Origin: Candidatus Thiothrix sulfatifontis
GTDB lineage: Bacteria; Pseudomonadota; Gammaproteobacteria; Thiotrichales; Thiotrichaceae
Direction: 5' to 3'
Length of the DNA: 64,000 nucleotides
Assembly (NCBI GenBank): GCA_022828425.1
Contig: CP094685.1
Coordinates: forward strand, 2,728,001 to 2,792,000
Part shown: positions 19,201 through 27,100 of the stretch, piece after piece
Position numbering within the stretch: the first letter of the stretch is position 1
Layout: the number at the start of each line of letters is the position of its first letter
Position numbers and translations under genes: made by a program
Notes under the pieces: model-generated
Databases searched by the model: none
Told to the model about the DNA's origin: nothing
The model's input: only the letters and a program-made list of their open reading frames with translations

Positions 19201-21210
19201 TAAATCCTCTTCAGTATTGTTGAAATCGGGAATATCAATAAAAGTAACGCATTCGCCAAAATCTGAAACAAGTAAGTTTTTTGGATGTAAATCACCATGA
19301 CTTATTCCAAGACCATGCAAATGCTCAATAGATATGACAAGCTGGATAATGGCAACCAACTTTTGCTCTTTATTTAATTCAATCTCATCCCAATGCTTAC
19401 CTTCCACAAAATCTGTTACTAAATATAAACTGGATGATTTTACCGCAATACCAAAATCACGAATTTTTGGCAAATATGATGGTGAAATCGAATAAATTTT
19501 CTCAATTCTCTCTAAAAAATGGAGCGCTTTATAGCTCAAAGAAGGTAAATCAGAAGAGATGTTAATATTTAACCATGCTTTAACTAAATAGCCATCAGAC
19601 AGATAAACTTCTTTTTCTTCTGTTTCAATAATAAAATCATTATCTTCTCTATACTGCCTTGTATGACTAATAGGTTTTCGATATGGTTCTAATCTGCTAT
19701 TATCAAAATCAATAACTGAATTATTTTTTGGTTCAAGTTTTTTAATTTCTTCAAAAAAATCAATGGCATTTGTAATTTTATCACCATTTATAGCATTTAT
19801 AAATACATGTGCATACCAAGCGTCACTTTCATTTAATTGCTGCTGTATACTTCCAAGACTTTTCTTAGATAAACGCTGAGCTGTCAGAATATGCCATCCA
19901 ACTACGCCTAAAGCCTGCACATCTTGCTCAAAAGGAGTAATGTTGTTTTTCGTTGAAATTAGATCAAACCCCATAATACTATCGACAGAAAGTTCTTTTC
20001 GATAATCACCGACTGTTCCTGATGGCTGATGATAAGCAGAGATGAAATTTGAAAGTGCAATTTCCTTACTTGGTGATAACCATAAACTATGGTCACCAAT
20101 ATCACGATGAGCAATTTTCATCGAATGTAGAGTGGCAAACTTTGCGATTAAAAGTTTGACGATATTTATACGGTCATTTTCTGAAACTAATTGGCAATAC
20201 TTTCCAATAAATTCATTTAATCTCATATGACTGGGAGGTAGTTCATAAACCTCCCTATATTCTGTAGTTACGTCATCTCTTTGTAAACTTGTTAATGATC
20301 TTAAACAATTCTTATAGAGATCATGATCTGCATGTTTAATAAACTGTAAAACTTCACGCTCCCTTGAAATAATTTCAAAACGTCCATTTAATGTATTTGC
20401 TTTTGTACCGTGTAAATTATTAAAGTTCCATAATCGTAACAATGCTTCATCTTGCTTTGATATTTCCGATATTGCTTGAAATTCTTTATAAATTTTCCGT
20501 GGATGTTCAAAAATAAGATCTTTTGCTCTATAACCATCAACCACTATTGATTTAGGCTCTGTCTTACTCCCCAAGAAAATTTCATCAAATAGAGCAAAGT
20601 CTTGATTTAACACTTGGGAGCTTGGATGTGGCCGAAATCTTTTATTAAAAATATTTCGATCTTGGAAATCATTAAAATTAGTTAAAGATATGACATGATT
20701 CTTCTCATCATCCATACTTAATTTTGAAAAGTCAGCATTTCCACTCATTACCACGAAAAATTCAATATGAGGAACATATCCCTTATTGGTAAACTTGTGT
20801 TTATATTTTCCTAATTTGTTTTGTAATAAGTAAACTTTTTTCTGAGTGACACTAACCGGAGATCGTCCCATCAGACGATCATTTTTATGCCAATTTCCAC
20901 CATTAGATGTGACTTCACCATTATTCCAATCTTTCAATTCAACGATAATAATATTGCAATGCGTCACAATAACAAGATCAAACTCACCTTCATTGCCTCG
21001 TGAGTCAATAAAACGAAATCCAGCGTAACCTTTCCAAGGAAACATTGAATCCTTACCTGTTTTCTCCCTAAGCTGATCTTGTAGAGAACCACCACGACTT
21101 GATTTATTTTTTTCTGTCGTATTAGGCTTTTCACTAAATGCTTGTTTTATCTTTTCAATAGCTTCAATTTCTTGAGATTGAAGACCACCTTCCCAAACTT
21201 TAACTTCCAA
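16243..21210 (-). CDS. NERD nuclease / kinase-like / superfamily-1 helicase fusion
   Basis: The 1655-residue protein has visible domains in order. A NERD-type nuclease-like domain (about 45-165) has EFDLVIV and IIIVELKDW as the D/ExK core. Two protein-kinase-like regions follow: one around 365-390 with IAHRDIGDHSLWLSP, which looks degenerate, and one around 640-680 with ISHGDLHPKNLLVSD. A C-terminal SF1 (Upf1-like) helicase has Walker A LQGPPGTGKTEF (about 1125), Walker B WVIIDEAARS, LLVGDHQQLPPLY, LTQYRM, DSYQGKE, and INVALSRAMDRL. Such fusions are predicted in anti-phage islands, where the nuclease, kinase and helicase act on foreign DNA. It heads a two-gene operon with 14828-16243. The protein is intact. 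The defence role is inferred from architecture and from neighbouring toxin-antitoxin genes. Confidence 0.85.
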   Translation of the reverse strand: MEVKVWEGGLQSQEIEAIEKIKQAFSEKPNTTEKNKSSRGGSLQDQLREKTGKDSMFPWKGYAGFRFIDSRGNEGEFDLVIVTHCNIIIVELKDWNNGEVTSNGGNWHKNDRLMGRSPVSVTQKKVYLLQNKLGKYKHKFTNKGYVPHIEFFVVMSGNADFSKLSMDDEKNHVISLTNFNDFQDRNIFNKRFRPHPSSQVLNQDFALFDEIFLGSKTEPKSIVVDGYRAKDLIFEHPRKIYKEFQAISEISKQDEALLRLWNFNNLHGTKANTLNGRFEIISREREVLQFIKHADHDLYKNCLRSLTSLQRDDVTTEYREVYELPPSHMRLNEFIGKYCQLVSENDRINIVKLLIAKFATLHSMKIAHRDIGDHSLWLSPSKEIALSNFISAYHQPSGTVGDYRKELSVDSIMGFDLISTKNNITPFEQDVQALGVVGWHILTAQRLSKKSLGSIQQQLNESDAWYAHVFINAINGDKITNAIDFFEEIKKLEPKNNSVIDFDNSRLEPYRKPISHTRQYREDNDFIIETEEKEVYLSDGYLVKAWLNINISSDLPSLSYKALHFLERIEKIYSISPSYLPKIRDFGIAVKSSSLYLVTDFVEGKHWDEIELNKEQKLVAIIQLVISIEHLHGLGISHGDLHPKNLLVSDFGECVTFIDIPDFNNTEEDLKNHRYSPENIDTCTAFERDNFAVMRMSCELLGMEWGYDSIDYPQISSVVLLELRDILFGFKSLLRFHKTISSLSNEVDAELVAITIRGNFAPSIIYPDNGHLYVKIEKSHKDNSDARVRFIGVGGNFDAIYKIQENSFTIGFPPKQWNSIKKEDADSSQLDLQFPIKIMPGENNDLNAISQRLANNEEFKRAVTLLFKDDESDGLTEQLREAFQKIDDLEVIDSFEVPEISTSKLWKAILKTETESYPYIEVYADPVPAKESSGELIIPYKSDVDVLGGFNKIDEIEAILVDDDKEIALGNVLLKKSLINEVRLEKVRGRAYKLKEGDLVFFRTKQDRASYIKRKVALERLLDRESVIPDIVDYFEPSCKKPAVIYNIDVTNNDLDRYDRDDEHGNEISLNAQQREGFIKLVKNGPLSMLQGPPGTGKTEFIAAFVHFLIEKGVAKQILLVSQSHEAVNTAAERIRKHCSRLGTHLEVVRFSNREGAVSVGLKDVYSNSIISEKRELFKAEFKYRIEMLSDALGLQAEYLSRLVSAELKIFNQIDKYVSLFNTLATKDVDDHDKKEIKKLIAEMDSRLRESLKVDYDLDLSAGDDLRKSRELLVSKLDDDFNIRPDESRHAQALAKITREMLNVLETDRVNYDEFLARSRQLVTGTCVGIGQPHIGIQNNQYDWVIIDEAARSIASELAIAMQSGKRILLVGDHQQLPPLYSKPHKQALARKLGIPVKGEELDELLQSDFARAFESSYGHQTGVQLLTQYRMAPEIGNLVSHTFYDEKLKNGDRIIPDIYVNELQVLKKTVTWIDTSLMKERAYHRDDRGSSIYNRHEADVIIKILKSFSKNDNFVYELSKIAKKDEPAIGVICMYSEQKKLIRQKFNEVSWDDGFKELIKIDTVDSYQGKENRIIILSITAYDKEQAPRFLRSPNRINVALSRAMDRLIIVGATDMWRTKNRNLPLGRVVSYMLDKGSENGYIFLDSNKAVEQF

Positions 21211-21405
21211 ATGTATCTCCTTTAGCCCAACCAGACAAAATCACTGCAAGATTTAATGAAAAAACTCCTAAATTTTTAGCAAACACAAAAAATTTACAAT
21301 TTATTGCCGCAATATTTCCTCAAAATTTGAGTATAATATCGTATTTTTTTATAAACAATAGTGACCACTTTCACAAAAACAGAAACTATTCATGTCAAAT
21401 GTAAT

Positions 21406-21627
21406 TCATGCTGCCAGCAACACTTGTTCTTCCACCACTTCAGGCAAGCTAATCCGCACAAAAAACTCTTGAGGGTACAAATAATCCTCGCCCGACTCAT
21501 CCATCACCCGAACCATCCCCAACTGCTCACTCTTCGGGTCAGGCAGCACTTCGTACAACTTGCGCAGTTCCAGTGACGCTTCGTAATCTTCGTTCTTGAT
21601 ACAAATGGCGAATGTATGTTCAGACAT
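21406..21627 (-). CDS. Small conserved protein of a two-gene module (partner truncated)
   Basis: The likely start is the ATG at 21625-21627, giving 73 residues; a longer frame to 21693 has no supporting signal. The sequence (ASLELRKLYEVLPD, then VMDESGEDYLYPQEFF) resembles a short widespread family in which YLYP is conserved and which commonly follows a small basic protein. That partner is present here only as a 5'-truncated remnant at 21633-21758. The function is unknown; it has the context of a toxin-antitoxin-like pair. Confidence 0.6.
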   Translation of the reverse strand: MSEHTFAICIKNEDYEASLELRKLYEVLPDPKSEQLGMVRVMDESGEDYLYPQEFFVRISLPEVVEEQVLLAA

Positions 21628-21632
21628 GACAA

Positions 21633-21758
21633 TTACTCGATGAAGTATTTGATTTTGAATTCTTTCTTGCCAGTTCCGCTGGCTTCGTACCAATGGATTT
21701 CGGCCTGATGCAATGAGCCGTCCGGCAAGCGGATTTCGGCAAAGCCCTTACGCTTGCG
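21633..21758 (-). pseudogene. 5'-truncated partner of the 21406-21627 gene
   Basis: The minus frame ending at TAA 21633-21635 reads KGFAEIRLPDGSLHQAEIHW and then EASGTGKKEFKIKYFIE. This is the C-terminal part of a small protein usually encoded directly upstream of the 21406 family. An in-frame TGA just upstream and the lack of any start show that the N-terminus is lost. Confidence 0.55.
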
Positions 21759-21876
21759 TCAGTGATCGCCCCTTGTACAACTTACGCAACATGACTGGCA
21801 GCTTAACCCAATTTATAGCCAAAAATAAAGCACTGAAATAATTCCGACAAATCCCGTCTGGTGTATATTGTTCCCC

Positions 21877-22135
21877 ATGAAACCAAGCGATTACATCGAA
21901 ACAACCATACCAACTACTAACAGCATGGCGCAATCCAAGCCTGCTGATGGCTGCCCACCAAGAGGCAACCCGCAACTGGTGGGATACGGCACGATTTGAC
22001 TATGACCTGTTCATTTCGGAATTCGTCATGGCAGAATGCGCCAGTGGTAACACGGATGCAGCCGAACGCAGGCTTGCCGCCATCCAGAACCTGCCGGAAC
22101 TGGACATTTCCAGCAAAATTGCCCAAATCCTTTAG
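21877..22135 (+). pseudogene. PIN-domain toxin remnant with a frameshift
   Basis: The ATG at 21877 starts MKPSDYIETTIP, the usual N-terminus of a PIN-domain protein. The continuation (LLTAWRNPSLLMAAHQEAT, then YDLFISEFVMAECASG) lies in another frame, joined around 21915. The reading ends at 22135 well short of a full PIN domain, so the acidic residues at the C-terminal side of the active site are missing. It is a decayed VapC-type gene. No antitoxin is visible upstream; 21759-21876 shows no gene. Confidence 0.6.
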
Positions 22136-22137
22136 CT

Positions 22138-22166
22138 TTGGCAATTCGTAAAAAGCCCCTTATACT
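22138..22166 (+). promoter_or_regulatory. Sigma-70-type promoter for the VapBC-like pair
   Basis: TTGGCA (22138-22143) and TATACT (22161-22166) are separated by exactly 17 bases, followed 34 bases later by the ATG at 22200. AGGA lies 10 bases before that ATG. This is a good match to the sigma-70 consensus. Confidence 0.6.
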
Positions 22167-22199
22167 AACTGTCAACACAGTTCTCAGGACAACGATACC

Positions 22200-22442
22200 A
22201 TGCAAACCTTGGAGCAACAAATCACCCAGCAAACTCGCGGCTTGCCTGAAAGTGCCCAGCGCGAAGTATTGCACTACATCGAATTTATTCGCAGCCGCTA
22301 CCCTGTCAAACCAACCACCAAAACTGCTGGAAAACGCAAAACCAGTTGGAGCGATACGCCACTCTACGGCTTATGGCAAGACCGCGCAGAAATGGCAGAC
22401 CCAGCCGCTTACGTCCGCAATCTGCGGAGGTCACGCTTTTGA
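22200..22442 (+). CDS. DUF2281-type antitoxin
   Basis: The 80-residue protein has an N-terminal helix pair typical of DUF2281 antitoxins (QTRGLPESAQREVLHYIEFI). Its basic C-terminal tail should bind the PIN toxin (MADPAAYVRNLRRSRF). Its TGA overlaps the TTG start of the toxin gene by two bases, so the pair is translationally coupled. The promoter is at 22138-22166. A decayed relative of its C-terminal half sits at 22950-23072. Confidence 0.8.
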   Translation: MQTLEQQITQQTRGLPESAQREVLHYIEFIRSRYPVKPTTKTAGKRKTSWSDTPLYGLWQDRAEMADPAAYVRNLRRSRF

Positions 22443-22834
22443 TTTTGGTTGATACCGACGTATTGATTTGGGTAACACGCAAAAACCCGCAAGCGAGTAC
22501 ATTTCTGGACAGCTTTGACGACCTAGCCATTTCTGATGTGACCTACATGGAACTGATTCAGGGTGCAAAAAACAAGCGCGAAGCCCAAGCCATCGACAAA
22601 ACACTCAAAAATATGGCGGTATCGCGCCTGCCTATCAATGACAGCATTTCAGAACGCGCCGTAGGATTGGTTCGCCGCTATTTCCATAGCCACTCTATGC
22701 AACTTGCCGACGCACTGATTGCAGCAACCGCGTTGGAATACGGGCTGGCGTTGGCAACGGGAAATGCCAAACACTTTGAAGTTGTTGATGGCTTACAACT
22801 ACACAAATACACCCCACAGCCCAGCATGAGGTAG
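22439..22834 (+). CDS. PIN-domain toxin (VapC-like)
   Basis: A TTG at 22439 is chosen as the start because GGAGG lies 8 bases upstream and the frame then begins LILVDTDVLIW, the canonical PIN N-terminus. Earlier in-frame positions lie inside the antitoxin gene. The 131-residue product has the expected acidic residues: D in VDTDVLIW, E in YMELIQG, and D in LADALIAATAL, with a late position in GLALATGNAKHF. PIN toxins are Mg-dependent ribonucleases, often cutting tRNA or rRNA. It is cognate to the upstream DUF2281 antitoxin. Confidence 0.85.
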   Translation: MILVDTDVLIWVTRKNPQASTFLDSFDDLAISDVTYMELIQGAKNKREAQAIDKTLKNMAVSRLPINDSISERAVGLVRRYFHSHSMQLADALIAATALEYGLALATGNAKHFEVVDGLQLHKYTPQPSMR

Positions 22835-22949
22835 CATGTCCGCATCGGTAGCACTCAAGGCAAAGAACACCCCATCCCCCGGTACGGTCGGGCGCGGCAA
22901 TGGCCTGGAACGAACGCTTCATGCTGCGCCAGCCAGAAAAGACTGCTGA

Positions 22950-23072
22950 AAAAAACGCGAAAAGCATTCTTGGGCAGACACGCCCGGATTCGGCATGTAG
23001 GCAGACTGTGAAAAAATGGCAGACCCAACAGCGTATGTTCGCAACATCAGGAAACCGCGTTATACCCTGTAA
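22950..23072 (+). pseudogene. DUF2281 antitoxin remnant
   Basis: The frame reads KKREKHSWADTPGFGM, a stop, then ADCEKMADPTAYVRNIRKPR. It aligns clearly with the C-terminal half of the intact antitoxin at 22200-22442 (KRKTSWSDTPLYGLW, MADPAAYVRNLRR). The internal stop and missing N-terminus mark it as dead. The surrounding 22835-23250 holds no other supportable gene; short minus-strand coding-like scraps near 23106-23250 may be what is left of the UPF0175 gene's partner. Confidence 0.6.
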
Positions 23073-23250
23073 GGCTAACCTTATAGACCGCGCCCATATC
23101 AGCAATCAACATGCTTTGCGCCTTTTCAGTAATGCTTCCGCACGGCTTTCAAAGAGTAATGAACGGGCTTTGGCGGATACATCAGAACGTCCGCTGCGAT
23201 ACACCCTGCCAACGGGAACAGAGGGAAATACTGGGGGCGTTTGTGTGTTG

Positions 23251-23487
23251 TTAACCATGTTCCAGTTCCCGCTTGAGGCTATCCATATCCACGGTAAACA
23301 CCTCCACCTGTTCCGCTGCCAATGCTGCCAGAAAATCCACGCGATCAAGCCCTGCAATAGCTGCGGACTTTTCTAGCGATACCGCTCCGTTTGCATACTC
23401 ACGGATGGCTATCCCCAACTTCATCTCACGCACTGACTGCAACAGTTTATCGCCCAGTTCCTCACCCGAAATATAATCACTGTCCAC
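23251..23487 (-). CDS. UPF0175-family antitoxin
   Basis: The 78-residue protein has the UPF0175 pattern: REYANGAVSLEKSAAIAGLD followed by RVDFLAALAAEQVEVFTVD. These small helical proteins act as antitoxins, usually for a PIN-like DUF3368 protein encoded just downstream. No intact toxin follows here: 23106-23250 is open in pieces only. It is therefore probably an orphan. The hypothetical gene at 23501 lies 13 bases upstream on the same strand. Confidence 0.7.
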   Translation of the reverse strand: MDSDYISGEELGDKLLQSVREMKLGIAIREYANGAVSLEKSAAIAGLDRVDFLAALAAEQVEVFTVDMDSLKRELEHG

Positions 23488-23500
23488 CTGTCACTCCTCC

Positions 23501-23881
23501 TTACCCGACCACACTCAAATGCGGCTGCTTGAAATCCGTATCCTTGGCAAACACCGGAGGCAACAATTCCGCCACAAACCGCAACTTGCTCCCATAATCG
23601 TCGAACACTTTACCGCTTTTCTGGCAGTAAAGTTCAATCACTTCCGCTGCTTTGAGCAGGCTGGCTTTTTCCGCCTCACTGACAACGACCACCTCACCGG
23701 GCTGGGTTTTCCCTTGCGGTGACAGAACCATGTACAGCGTCACGCCCCTGTCTTGCCCTTGCCGCCAAGCTTCTTCGTATTGCTCCGCCGTCAACTCGTA
23801 GAAACAGGCTTCCGTGGGTTCAAAACCCAACTTGAAAACGACTGAAACAGCCGGAAAAACGGTAAAAAACAGGTCAAACAT
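23501..23881 (-). CDS. Hypothetical protein
   Basis: The 126-residue ORF lies directly upstream of the UPF0175 gene. The first 17 residues are hydrophobic, the rest is soluble and mixed, with ELTAEQYEEAWRQGQDRG and a C-terminal AELLPPVFAKDTDF. I do not recognise a family. A start inside the ORF is possible. The region upstream (23882-24172) holds only remnants. Confidence 0.45.
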   Translation of the reverse strand: MFDLFFTVFPAVSVVFKLGFEPTEACFYELTAEQYEEAWRQGQDRGVTLYMVLSPQGKTQPGEVVVVSEAEKASLLKAAEVIELYCQKSGKVFDDYGSKLRFVAELLPPVFAKDTDFKQPHLSVVG

Positions 23882-24006
23882 GGGCTACATCCCGTTAGTG
23901 CCAATATCACAAGTTTAGCACTGCCTGATGAGAGCTACCCAAAATCAGTCTGAACTACAGCGATTCTCCACACTTGTAAACAGAGTGACTTGAGCTTGTG
24001 ACATAC

Positions 24007-24165
24007 CCGGCGTTTCCACGCCGGTAGCCTGGGGCACACGCAGCACTGGTAACAGTGATACGCGAAGCTGCTTCAAAAGGCAAAACTGGATGCCCTGCAC
24101 ATTCAAACGCGAGAAGTACTGGATTTTCTCGAATACCTGCAAGCCAAACTGAAAAACTGGAACAG
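24007..24165 (+). pseudogene. Hairpin and antitoxin-like remnant
   Basis: A perfect 7-bp hairpin (CCGGCGT-TTCC-ACGCCGG, 24007-24024) is followed by a plus-strand stretch at about 24070-24165. That stretch reads LLQKAKLDALHIQTREVLDF and then LEYLQAKLKNW, similar to the N-terminal part of DUF2281 antitoxins. No start or partner is present. It explains most of 23882-24172. Confidence 0.35.
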
Positions 24166-24172
24166 GCAATGC

Positions 24173-27100
24173 TTAAGCAGCAGTAAAAGACAATTTCTCT
24201 TCGATTTCCATCAACGCCATCACCACCGGGCGCAACTGCGGCTTCTCTTCCTGAAATTCACCCAACATGGTGCGCAAAAAATCCAAATGCTCACGCACAA
24301 ACCGTAATTGCCGGGGTGCTGCCCCGCGCCCGACGGCTTGCACATAATCCGCCACCACTTTTTGCACCTGAATGGTTTCGTTCAAACGTGCGCCGATCAA
24401 GTAATGCAGCAAGCTGTATTCCGCACGGGTAATCCCCGAACAAAACGCCGCCGTTCCCCGCTCACCCGACTCGGCACATTGCCGCGCTTGTTCCAACCAG
24501 TGTTTGAGTTCCTGCCGATCCAACTGTTTCACATGCCCGCGCAAATAACGCACCACCTTGCACGTCAGCCAATTGATCAGCGGATACCCCGCCACCGCGT
24601 GGGTTTCCTGCAAGGCAAACTCATGCGCCCGCCGATACGCTTGCTCCATTTCGCGCAACGCATTCGCCCGCTCCTCGCCAGTGACCATTAAGGCGCTACG
24701 CTTCCAGAATTTGCCCACTTCTTCAAAGCGTTGCAGGCTATTCCCCAAACCGTCCAGCAATTGCAGGGTTTTGAAACTGTCCGCCATTAACGCAGCGGGG
24801 GATTCCGCCAGCCGCGTCTCCGGTGCTGCTACCTTGCCCTGCGCCCATGCCAAGGCCAACGCGGTTTGCACACTCACTTTGTCTTCCAGCAAGATCACCG
24901 GGTAATCGGCTTGCGGCGAATCCAGCGCCGCTTGATACGCATCCAGCGCCGGAACAAACATATCCAACTTGCCGTAAGCCCGCCCCAAGGCATACAAAAT
25001 ATCCGCATGAGCCAACCATTCCGCCGGAATCGCCCGATGCAATTGCGGCAACCGTTCCTGCAACCACGCAATGTCCCCCGGTTGCGCGGTGTCGGCGGCA
25101 TGAATCAGGTTTTGCAACTCCGCCACCACCTCGACTTCCGCCACGAAGCGCCAGCTATCCAGCGTCTTGTCATCGGCATTGCTATCCGGTTGGCGGCTCA
25201 ACAGCTTGTAATCCGGGTCGCCGTAACACTGATAAGCGCCCCACGTATTGCTCTGCGGGTATTGCTGCCAAGTTTCGCGCCGTGCCAACAAAGTTGCCAT
25301 GCCAAACGTATGCCCTTGCAACAACGCCTGGTAACACTGTTCAGCAAACACTTTTGCCGCACTGTCATTAATCGCCCAGCCCGCCGCAATGACAGCCCGT
25401 ACCCCCATGCGAATTAATTCCTGCGCCAAACTTGCCGCTAATTTGCTGCGGTCGCTGCTCACAGCGGTTTGCACCTCGGCGCTCATAAAGTCCATTTGCG
25501 CGAGATGACAGCAATTGATGAAGGCCAATTCCGGCACTTTGCGCATCTGCCCGATTTCGACCGGCGTAAGGAAAATGCCATCGCCCAACACCATGCCGCT
25601 GACTTCCAACGCGCTCTCAGGGTCAGGGCGGTAGCGGTACACACCATGCCCCGCCAGATGCAGCACCCGATAATCACCCGTGTGCAACGCTTTTAAAATG
25701 GCGTGTGAATCCGTGCCAATTTCGCGGGTCACGGTGCTGAAACCACCGGATTCCAGCAGGTTTGCCACGGTTTCGGCCTCCTGCCGGGCAGCGGGCAAGC
25801 GCACAAACTCACCATTCACGGGCGGATCGCCGATCACCAGTGCCGAACGTTCCAAGGGGTTTACCACATGCTGGCGGTATTGCCCCACCTGTAGCTGACG
25901 CACCAACCCAAACCGCACCGCCAGCGGTTGGGATTCGTGGTCAAAACGGTTGTAGAGCAATTCCCACGGGTAGGCAGACGCGGCGCTATCCAGCACCATC
26001 ACCAAATTTTCGGCATTCGGTGCTTGTTCTTTCATCGCGGCGGGCAGCAATAATTCAAACAAAATTTTGCCGGTATCCGGGTCATCCGCGCTGGAGGTGA
26101 TCGCTTTGTCGATAAACTGATCGACCAACTTACGCTGGGTGGCTTGCAATACCTGTTCGGCGCGTGCCTTATCGGTCAACGCGGTGTATTTCAAACCATC
26201 GGCGCTCGCTTCCACCTGAATCCGCCGCCACCAACCCGGCGGATCGTTGTACATCACTCGCCGCCGTTTACCCGGCAAGCATTGCATCAGGCTCTTCACG
26301 TTGAAATCGTTGCGAAATTCTGGCATCAACACAAAATCTTGCACCAAACGCGCCGCTTCTACCGCGCGATCTTCGTACAGCTCGATGAATTCCACCACCT
26401 GCAAACGCAAGCGCAAGCCGCGCTCGCTCTTATCCAACGCCTGATTCGCCCGCGCAATCGCCCGCAAAATTGCCGTAATCGAATCCGCCAAGGTCACACT
26501 GCCGCCACCCACCGTGCCGATCAGCAAGGTCGCCACATGCACCGGCACGGCTTCCGCTTCTGCCAGTGGATTGCTCGGCGGGGTTTGCTCCAAGGCTTCG
26601 CGGATTTTCAAGGAATAATCCATCAGCGCACGGGTAAAACTCGCGGTTAATTCCCCCGCCGTCAGCTTGCCGACTTCGCCCAAGCCCACAATCACCGCGC
26701 CCCCCGGTTTTTGCCCCGGATTCAGGAACACGTGTGACGTACCCAATTCGCCCGGATACAAACCCATGCGATGCAATTCACCGAGCCGCCCCTGCAAACG
26801 TTTATCCAGCAAAGCTTCGGCACTGAGGATGGAATCCCCCGCGTAATGCCCGACTACCACCGGATGCGTGACTTGTTCCAGATTGCCATGCACCACGCGC
26901 ACTTCCACGGGTGAACGCACTTCTGCTTGCGTCATGCGCGTGTGGTAGCCCAAGGCCGCTGCCAGCAATTCCTGTTCATCGGGAAACAATTCGCCGCGCA
27001 GCGTCGGCAACCATTCCCCTGTCGCCTTGCCGATAGCGGGCGGCTGGGTTGCCAATTGCCGCGACACCCCATCGTCGAGCAAATATTGCAAGGTCTGAAA

